Origin: Xylophilus sp042867185
Lineage (GTDB): Bacteria; Pseudomonadota; Gammaproteobacteria; Burkholderiales; Burkholderiaceae_C
DNA: 64,000 nucleotides
Assembly (NCBI GenBank): GCA_042867185.1
Contig: JBHZQV010000003.1
Coordinates: forward strand, 1 to 64,000
Reading direction: 5' to 3'
Of the stretch, positions 58,381-64,000 are shown one piece after another. The position numbers and the translations under genes are program-made. Position 1 is the stretch's first letter. Every line of letters starts with the position of its first letter. Under the pieces are notes generated by a model. It saw only the letters and a program-made list of their open reading frames with translations, made no database searches and was not told the DNA's origin.

Positions 58381-60558
58381 ATGCATTCCTCGTTTGTTGA
58401 TTCGCCGCGCGCCCCTCTCCGGTTCGCCCCCCACCTGATGGCACAGCGTGTGCGCCAGTGCCTCGGCACCGGTCTCGTCCTGGCCGCGGCGGGCGTCGGT
58501 GCCCAGACCGCCACCGCCGACGGCCGCCTGAAGGACGTGACGATCTCCGACCAGGCCGAGGCCATCGGCGGCCTGCAGAAGACCTATTCGGGCGGCCAGT
58601 TCGCGCGGGGCGGCAGCCTGGGCATCCTCGGCATCACCGATTCGATGAACGTGCCCTTCAGCACCACCAACTACACCTCCGAGCTGATCCAGAACCAGCA
58701 GGCGGTGAGCGTGGCCGACGTGGTGATGAACGATGCCTCGGTGCGCCCGCTGACCTCGCGCGGCGGTTTCGGCGACGACTTCCAGATCCGCGGCTTCACC
58801 GTGCCCAACAACGACATCGGCATGAACGGCCTGTTCGGCCTGTCGCCGACCACCCGCATCCCGCTGGAGATGATCGAGCGGGTCGAGGTGCTCAAGGGCC
58901 CGGGCGCGTTCGCCAACGGCATCGGTCCCACCGGCAGCGTGGGCGGCAGCATCAACGTGATCACCAAGCGCGCCGGCGACGTGCCGCTGACGCGCCTGAC
59001 CACCACCTACATGGGCAAGGCCCAGTTCGGCACCCACATCGACGTGGGCCGCCGCTTCGGCGAGGACAACCAGTGGGGCGTGCGGGTCAACGGCCTGCTG
59101 CGCAACGGCGAAGGCAACATCGACAACGGCCGTCAGAAGATCGGCCTGGGCTCCCTCGGGCTCGATTACGCCGGCGCGCGCCTGCGCTGGTCGCTGGATG
59201 CGCTGTCGAGCCGCGGCGAGACGCGGGAGTTCCGGCCGCAGACCAGCTTCGCCGCCGGTGTCACGCAAGTCCCGGCACCGCCGTCGGCCCGGCTCAACTT
59301 CTATCCCGGCACCCAGCTGAAGGACAACGTCAAGACCGTGATCTCGCGGGCCGAGTACGACCTGAACGACAGCACCGTGGTCTACGGCAGCGTGGGCTAC
59401 ACCGACCTGGACTACCAGCAGACCTTCCCGAGCGGCCGGCCCGATTCCCTGGGCAACTTCCGGGTGTCGAACGCTTACTATGATTTCTATAGCAAGACGT
59501 CGGCAGCCGACGCCGGCGTGCGCACGAAATTCTCTACCGCCGACGTCAAGCACACCCTTGCGCTGGGGGTGAACCTGCTGCAGGAGGAGAAGGGCTTCTT
59601 CTACGCCCAGTCGACCACCAGCAATCCGTCGAGCCTCTACAACCCGGCACCGCTACCCACCATCGGCGCCGCGCGGCTGGCGCCCAGCAAGAGCGGCGAG
59701 CTGACGCAGTCGAGCGTCGTGATCGCCGACACCCTGTCGTTCGCCGACGACCGCTTCCTGGTGACGCTGGGCCTGCGCGACCAGACGATCGAGCAGAAGG
59801 GCTTCAACCAGACCACCGGTGTGCAATCGACCCACTACAAGGCCAGCGCGGTGACGCCGCTCGCGGGCCTGGTGTTCAAGCCGATGAAGAACGTCTCGGT
59901 CTACACGAACTACACCGCCGGCCTGTCGCAGGGCGGCACCGCACCCGCCGGCACCGTCAACGTCGGCGAAATCTTCGCGCCGCAGAAATCGCGCCAGAAC
60001 GAGGTGGGTGTGAAGGTCGATTGGGGCCGGCTGACCACGCAGGCCGCCGTCTACCAGATCAAGCGACCCAACAGCTTCATCGACACGGTGTCGAACCGCT
60101 ACGGCTTCGGCGGCGAACAGCGCAACCGTGGCCTGGAGCTGACAGCGTACGGCGAAGTGCAGCGCGGTCTGCGGTTGATGGCCAGCGCGGCGTTCAACGA
60201 CGCGCAGCTCACCCGCACCGCGGGCGGCGTCAACCAGGGCAACGATGCACCGGGCGTGCCTGCACGCACCTACAACCTGGGCCTGGACTGGGACACCCCG
60301 TGGGTGCAAGGCCTGAGCCTGAACGGCCGCGCCATCAGCAACTCGGCGGTATACGTCGATGCCGCCAACCGCCAGCGGGTGGCCGGCTGGACCCGTGTCG
60401 ACATCGGCGCCCGCTACGCGACGAAGGTGGCGAACAAGCCGGTGGTGCTGCGCGCCAACCTGGAGAACCTGGCCGACAAGAACTACTGGGTGACCAGCAC
60501 CTATGTCACCGTGGGTGCGCCGCGTACGCTGATGCTGTCGGCATCGGTCGATTTCTGA
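58381..60558 (+). CDS. TonB-dependent siderophore receptor
   Basis: 725 aa. Signal peptide from MHSSFVDSPRAPLRF (or Met at 58438) ending near GVGAQTA. Plug domain: SVADVVMNDASVRPLTSRGGFGDDFQIRGFTVPNNDIGMNGLFGL, then VEVLKGPGAFANGIGPTGSVGGSINVITKRA (plug motif). A beta-barrel follows to the terminal Phe (LMLSASVDF), the outer-membrane targeting signal. It imports ferric siderophores using TonB energy. The sequence AYYDFYSKT (59474-59499) is coded by a dispersed palindrome. There is no linked sigma/FecR regulator. Confidence 0.93.
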   Translation: MHSSFVDSPRAPLRFAPHLMAQRVRQCLGTGLVLAAAGVGAQTATADGRLKDVTISDQAEAIGGLQKTYSGGQFARGGSLGILGITDSMNVPFSTTNYTSELIQNQQAVSVADVVMNDASVRPLTSRGGFGDDFQIRGFTVPNNDIGMNGLFGLSPTTRIPLEMIERVEVLKGPGAFANGIGPTGSVGGSINVITKRAGDVPLTRLTTTYMGKAQFGTHIDVGRRFGEDNQWGVRVNGLLRNGEGNIDNGRQKIGLGSLGLDYAGARLRWSLDALSSRGETREFRPQTSFAAGVTQVPAPPSARLNFYPGTQLKDNVKTVISRAEYDLNDSTVVYGSVGYTDLDYQQTFPSGRPDSLGNFRVSNAYYDFYSKTSAADAGVRTKFSTADVKHTLALGVNLLQEEKGFFYAQSTTSNPSSLYNPAPLPTIGAARLAPSKSGELTQSSVVIADTLSFADDRFLVTLGLRDQTIEQKGFNQTTGVQSTHYKASAVTPLAGLVFKPMKNVSVYTNYTAGLSQGGTAPAGTVNVGEIFAPQKSRQNEVGVKVDWGRLTTQAAVYQIKRPNSFIDTVSNRYGFGGEQRNRGLELTAYGEVQRGLRLMASAAFNDAQLTRTAGGVNQGNDAPGVPARTYNLGLDWDTPWVQGLSLNGRAISNSAVYVDAANRQRVAGWTRVDIGARYATKVANKPVVLRANLENLADKNYWVTSTYVTVGAPRTLMLSASVDF
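59477..59493. repeat. Dispersed palindrome copy 4 (inside TonB receptor)
   Basis: ACTAT (59477-59481), spacer GATTTCT, ATAGC (59489-59493). It lies in frame in the receptor gene; the codons make YYDFYS, which sit in a barrel region. Confidence 0.55.
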
Positions 60559-60630
60559 GCCTTCGGGCCCGGCCCGGCCCGACGGCCCCGCTGTCCGATG
60601 CGCATGGCGGTGTCAGGTCGGCGAATCCGC

Positions 60631-61389
60631 CTACCGGCCCAGCTGCGGATCCTGTTTGACCAGCTTCATCAGGTTGTCGACCAAGGCTTGGGGGTCGCGG
60701 GGCGATTTTCGGGCTGCCGCGATGGCGGCCGGATGCACTGGTCGGTTTCGGGCCATGTCGACGAGAAGCTTGCTGACCTTGAACACGTCGTCGCTGTTGG
60801 GTGCCACCGGCAGGTTGGCGAAGGTCTCGAAACCGAGCAGCATGTTCGAGGCGGTCTGCAGAACGGCGGGTGCGACGGTGGACATGGATCCGTGTGGCCA
60901 GTGCGCGTTCGACGCCAATGTCCCGGGGTTGCGCGCGTAGTAGTCGTCGACGTACGCTTCTATCTGGCGTATGCGCCGGCTGAAGTCGTCGGCACCCCCT
61001 TCCGAGGCGTTGCCGGCCAAGCGACTGGCGATTCTTTGTTGCAAGACAGTGGCGGCCTCGTGTGGTCTGCCGAGGCCCTCTATGCCGTAAGAGCGGGACA
61101 GCAGATCATGGACCATGGGCACCATGCGTTCGATGTTTTGAAGCCCGCGCCGTTCCACGTTGCTCACTGCCGGGGGCACGGCGGGTGACCGCGGCGGTGT
61201 CCCGAGGGGCGTCTGCCCCGGCCCCCTCGGCCCGGAGGGCCCGGGCGAGGACCGGGCCAACCCGTGGAGGGGCGAGTGCCCGGGTGGCCGCGCCGCGCGC
61301 CCCTGTCGCTGGGGCGTTCGCGGTTCGGGCGTGTCGCAGGAGACGGGTCCACCGCTGCGATCGACGCCGGAGGAACAAAGATTTCCCAT
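60631..61389 (-). CDS. Candidate type III effector, N-myristoylated
   Basis: 252 aa from MGNLCSSGVDRSGG. The start has Gly2, Cys5 and Ser6, the eukaryotic N-myristoylation/palmitoylation pattern used by several plant-pathogen effectors (AvrPto begins MGNIC). Residues ~10-85 are Pro/Gly/Arg/Ser-rich and disordered, like secretion regions; the C-terminal ~160 residues are helical (IERMVPMVHDLLSRSYGIEG; AYVDDYYARNPGTLASNAHW; LLVDMARNRPVHPAAIAAARKSP) with no family known to me. A perfect PIP box lies 67 bp upstream, pointing to HrpX control. It is divergent from the beta-lactamase. A 22-codon longer start exists but would remove the Gly2. Confidence 0.65.
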   Translation of the reverse strand: MGNLCSSGVDRSGGPVSCDTPEPRTPQRQGRAARPPGHSPLHGLARSSPGPSGPRGPGQTPLGTPPRSPAVPPAVSNVERRGLQNIERMVPMVHDLLSRSYGIEGLGRPHEAATVLQQRIASRLAGNASEGGADDFSRRIRQIEAYVDDYYARNPGTLASNAHWPHGSMSTVAPAVLQTASNMLLGFETFANLPVAPNSDDVFKVSKLLVDMARNRPVHPAAIAAARKSPRDPQALVDNLMKLVKQDPQLGR

Positions 61390-61455
61390 GTGTCCTTCAA
61401 GAATGCCGGTGGTCAGCCATTGGGCCGTGGGAACGGTCGCCGGGCTTTGCGGCAC

Positions 61456-61480
61456 GCGAATGCCTGCGGAGGAATGCGAA
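61456..61480 (-). promoter_or_regulatory. PIP box (HrpX-binding site)
   Basis: TTCGC-N15-TTCGC on the minus strand (61476-61480 and 61456-61460). This is a full match to the TTCGB-N15-TTCGB plant-inducible promoter box. The -10 element expected ~31 nt downstream is imperfect (CAATGG). It is 67 bp before the effector start. Confidence 0.7.
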
Positions 61481-61516
61481 GCGGAAAGCCCCGACGCCTC
61501 CCAGGCGCGCAGGACC

Positions 61517-61543
61517 GCCAGCCAGCCAGCCAGCCTGCCTGCC
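61517..61543. repeat. Short GCCA/TGCC tetranucleotide repeat
   Basis: About four GCCA units followed by two TGCC units, between the PIP box and the beta-lactamase start. It lies in the leader of the beta-lactamase gene. Tracts of this type can vary in length. Confidence 0.5.
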
Positions 61544-61587
61544 GGATCCGGTCGCGCTGCCGTAGAGCGCGATTAGCATCGGGCGCA

Positions 61588-62484
61588 ATGCATTCCCCTC
61601 TGCACCGCCGCACCCTTCTGCAGACCATGGCCGCCGCGCCCTGGTTCACCGCCTGCGCCAGCCGGCCCACCGACGACCGCCTTGCACAGGCCCGCGCCGC
61701 GCTCGGCCGGATCGAGACCGCCGCCGACGGCCGCCTCGGTGTCTGCGCCTTCCGCGCCGATGGCGGGCCGGCGCTGCTGCACCGCCCGCAAGAGCGCTTC
61801 CCCGCCTGCAGCACCTTCAAGGTCCTGGCGGCCGCGGCCGTCCTGGCCCGCAGCGACGCGGTGCCCGGCCTGCTGGACCGCGTGGTGGGCTACGGGCCGG
61901 CCGACCTGGTCAACTACTCGCCCGTCACGTCGCGCCATGTGGGGACGGGCATGGCCTATGCCGCGCTGTGCGCCGCGGCGCTGCAGTACAGCGACAACAC
62001 CGCCGGCAACCTGCTGCTGCGCGAGATCGGCGGGCCGGCCGGGCTGACCGCCTATGCGCGTGCGCTGGGCGACGGCGGCTTTCGGCTCGACCGCTGGGAG
62101 ACGGAGCTCAACGACGCGGTGCCCGGCGACCCGCGCGATACCTGCACGCCGGAAGGCATGGCGCACAGCCTGCAGCGCCTGCTGCTGGGCGACGCGCTCG
62201 CGCCGGCGTACCGCGCGCGCCTGGTGGAATGGATGCGGGGCAACACCACCGGCGCTGCCCGCATCCGCGCCGGTGTTCCGTCGGCCTGGCCCGTGGCCGA
62301 CAAGACGGGTTCGGGCGACTACGGCACGGTCAACGACATCGGCGTGGTCTGGCCGGCCACCGGTGCGCCCCTGGTGCTGGCGCTGTACTTCACCCGGACG
62401 GTGCAGCCAGCGCCCGACGCGCCGCTGCGCCACGACGTGCTGGCCGATGCCGCACGGGTGGCGGTCACCGCCTTGGCGGCCTGA
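61588..62484 (+). CDS. Class A beta-lactamase
   Basis: 298 aa. Signal RRTLLQTMAAAPWFTAC has a twin-Arg start and a lipobox-like FTAC, so it could be a lipoprotein or a Tat substrate. Active-site motifs: CSTFK (S70-x-x-K73, Ambler), YSDN (130 loop), WETELNDA (Glu166 region), and DKTGSGDYGT (K234-T-G). All catalytic residues are present, so it should hydrolyse penicillins or cephalosporins. No ampR-like regulator is next to it. Divergent from the effector gene. Confidence 0.94.
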   Translation: MHSPLHRRTLLQTMAAAPWFTACASRPTDDRLAQARAALGRIETAADGRLGVCAFRADGGPALLHRPQERFPACSTFKVLAAAAVLARSDAVPGLLDRVVGYGPADLVNYSPVTSRHVGTGMAYAALCAAALQYSDNTAGNLLLREIGGPAGLTAYARALGDGGFRLDRWETELNDAVPGDPRDTCTPEGMAHSLQRLLLGDALAPAYRARLVEWMRGNTTGAARIRAGVPSAWPVADKTGSGDYGTVNDIGVVWPATGAPLVLALYFTRTVQPAPDAPLRHDVLADAARVAVTALAA

Positions 62485-62497
62485 GCCCGCGCCGCGC

Positions 62498-63316
62498 TCA
62501 GGCCGCGGTCTTCTCCACGTGGGCCTGGCGGGTGTAGAGGAAGTCGATCACCGCCTTGCGGCAATACGCGTACCGCGGGTCCTCGGCCAGCGCCACCCGG
62601 TCGCGGGGCCGGGGGATGTCGACCGCCAGCACCTCGCCGATGGTGGCCGCCGGGCCGTTGGTCATCATCACGATCTTGTCGGAGAGCAGCACCGCCTCGT
62701 CCACGTCGTGGGTCACCATCACCACCGTGCTCTTCGTTTTGGCGACGATGGCCAGCAACTCGTCCTGCAGCTTGGCGCGGGTCAGCGCATCGAGCGCGCC
62801 GAAGGGCTCGTCCATCAGCAGCACCTGCGGCTCCATCGCCAGGGCCCGGGCGATGCCCACGCGCTGCTTCATGCCGCCGGAGATCTCGCCCGGCCGCTTC
62901 TGCGCCGCCGGCACCAGGCCGACCAGCGCCAGCGCGGCGTTGGTGCGGTCGCGCAGCCGGGCTTTCGACTCCGTGGCGGAGAAGACGCGCTCCACGCCCA
63001 GGAAGATGTTCTCGTAGCAGGTCAGCCACGGCAGCAGCGAATGGTTCTGGAACACCACCGCCCGCTCGGGGCCGGGGCCGGTGATCTCCTTGTTGGCGCA
63101 GAGCAGGGTGCCCTGCGTGGGGGTGGTCAGGCCGGCGATCAGGTTGAGCAGGGTGGACTTGCCGCAGCCCGAATGCCCGATCAGCGCGACGAACTCGCCC
63201 TTGGCGACGGTCAGGTCGATGTCGCGCAGGGCCGGAAACGCACCCTTGGCGGTCTTGAAGGTCTGGGCGACGTTCTGGACCTCGATGAACTTGGTGGACA
63301 GCGATGCATGGCTCAT
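62498..63316 (-). CDS. nrtD: Nitrate/sulfonate-type ABC transporter ATP-binding protein
   Basis: 272 aa. Walker A GHSGCGKST, Q-loop VFQNHSLLPW, signature SGGMKQR, Walker B VLLMDEPFGALD, H-loop THDVDEA. The sequence RDIDLTVAKGEFVALIGHSGCGKSTLLNLIAGL and the C-terminal DPRYAYCRKAVIDFLY are typical of NrtC/NrtD. It energises nitrate uptake, which fits the nirB-nasA operon. It follows the permease gene with a 61-bp gap. Confidence 0.9.
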   Translation of the reverse strand: MSHASLSTKFIEVQNVAQTFKTAKGAFPALRDIDLTVAKGEFVALIGHSGCGKSTLLNLIAGLTTPTQGTLLCANKEITGPGPERAVVFQNHSLLPWLTCYENIFLGVERVFSATESKARLRDRTNAALALVGLVPAAQKRPGEISGGMKQRVGIARALAMEPQVLLMDEPFGALDALTRAKLQDELLAIVAKTKSTVVMVTHDVDEAVLLSDKIVMMTNGPAATIGEVLAVDIPRPRDRVALAEDPRYAYCRKAVIDFLYTRQAHVEKTAA

Positions 63317-63377
63317 TGGGAAACCTCCGTGCCGCGCACTGCGGCGCGAACCTGTGTGAAGCGGTTCGGCAAGGCGT

Positions 63378-64000
63378 TCATGACTTCACCTCTTCGAACG
63401 TGAACGCGGTCGCCAGCTTGATCAGCGCGTACTCCAGCAACAGGCCCACGATGCCGATCACGAAGATCGCGATGATGATGTTCTTGACGTTGAGGTTGTT
63501 CCACTCGTCCCACACCCAGAAGCCGATGCCGACGCCGCCGGTCAGCATCTCGGCCGCGACGATCACCAGCCAGGCGGTGCCGACGGCCAGGCGCACGCCG
63601 GTCAGCATGTAGGGCAGCACGGCGGGGAACAGGATCTTGGTGAGGATCTTCCACTCGCTCAGGTTCAGCACCCGGGCGACGTTCATGTAGTCCTGCGGCA
63701 CCCGCTGCACCCCGACGGCGGTGTTGATGATCATCGGCCAGATCGAGCAGATGAAGATCGTCCAGATGGCCGCCGGATTGGCGCCCTTGAAGACCAGCAG
63801 GCCGATCGGCAGCCAGGCCAGCGGCGAGACCGGCCGCAGCAGGCTGATCAGCGGATTGCACATCCGCGAAAGAAAGCTGAACCGGCCGACCGCGAAGCCC
63901 ACCGGAATGCCCACCACCGCCGCCAGGCCGAAGCCCAGGGCCACCCGCTGCAGCGAGGCCAGCACGTTCCAGCCCACGCCCTGGTCGTTCGGGCCCTTGC
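63378..64000 (-). CDS. nrtB: Nitrate ABC transporter permease, 5' truncated by window
   Basis: At least 207 residues; the gene continues beyond the window end. GWNVLASLQRVALGFGLAAVVGIPVGFAVGRF is an internal NrtB-type segment, so the first Met inside the window (63977) is not the start. Membrane helices and the EAA-like loop (RVPQDYMNVARVLNLSEWKILTKILFPAVLPYMLTGVR) are visible, followed by helices ending FTFEEVKS. It forms the membrane pore for nitrate import with the ATPase at 62498. Confidence 0.9.
   Translation of the reverse strand, partial: KGPNDQGVGWNVLASLQRVALGFGLAAVVGIPVGFAVGRFSFLSRMCNPLISLLRPVSPLAWLPIGLLVFKGANPAAIWTIFICSIWPMIINTAVGVQRVPQDYMNVARVLNLSEWKILTKILFPAVLPYMLTGVRLAVGTAWLVIVAAEMLTGGVGIGFWVWDEWNNLNVKNIIIAIFVIGIVGLLLEYALIKLATAFTFEEVKS

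Overview
The window is high-GC (roughly two thirds G+C) and reads as a Comamonadaceae (Burkholderiales) chromosome. The basis is gene content and closest recognisable families: rpsU/yqeY, a nirB-nirD-nasA-ybiB-cobA nitrate assimilation operon, a family of short GCTAT-N7-ATAGC palindromes and a structured intergenic repeat of the kind common in that family. A candidate type III effector with a perfect PIP box and an N-myristoylation start suggests a plant-associated or plant-pathogenic lineage such as Acidovorax/Paracidovorax. No rRNA, tRNA or CRISPR array was seen.

Layout. (1) 0.1-9.1 kb, host: FecR/DUF6600-like protein, YqeY, ribosomal protein S21, MetQ-type binding protein, BaiN/YhiN flavoprotein, sterol-desaturase-like membrane hydroxylase, manganese catalase, GAF protein. 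(2) 9.1-17.0 kb: leftward nitrate/nitrite assimilation operon. It sits behind a sigma54 promoter and a leader with two hexaloop hairpins overlapping an intrinsic terminator, which is the ANTAR-antitermination architecture. (3) 17.2-20.6 kb: isochorismatase-like hydrolase, an AbrB-type toxin-antitoxin pair, a 740-bp stretch holding a CTTTGGCA direct-repeat array, and a Swt1-type HEPN protein. (4) About 20.9-58.1 kb: an apparently complete 37-kb Mu-like siphophage prophage. Late genes (lysis, terminase, portal, capsid, tail) run leftward from 45.4 to 21.0 kb. Early genes (Ner, MuA, MuB, DUF3164, GemA, Mor) run rightward from 50.1 to 57.8 kb, and the S24 repressor faces left. The right end is an array of CGTCCGACTT-like repeats that probably bind transposase. 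(5) 58.4-64.0 kb, host: TonB-dependent receptor, candidate type III effector, class A beta-lactamase, and nitrate ABC transporter genes (ATPase and 5'-truncated permease).

The prophage carries two cargo loci. One is a DUF3800 gene of low GC inserted against the late operon (38.1-39.2 kb). The other is a two-gene unit between lysis genes and repressor (45.6-49.1 kb) coding a GHKL-type ATPase translationally coupled to a 750-residue protein with a degenerate orotate-phosphoribosyltransferase-like domain. I think this pair is the best candidate for an undescribed (probably anti-phage) system. The HEPN protein just outside the prophage end is a second defence candidate.

How genes work together: the nrt transporter would import nitrate, NasA and NirBD reduce it to ammonium, and CobA makes the siroheme precursor for NirB. 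The nrt genes and nirB operon are both leftward and are now about 46 kb apart, which suggests that the prophage and neighbouring islands split one cluster. In the prophage, MuA/MuB transpose, the repressor and Ner compete at GGTTCAA operators, and Mor should switch on late transcription. The tail chaperone pair is joined by a textbook -1 frameshift site.
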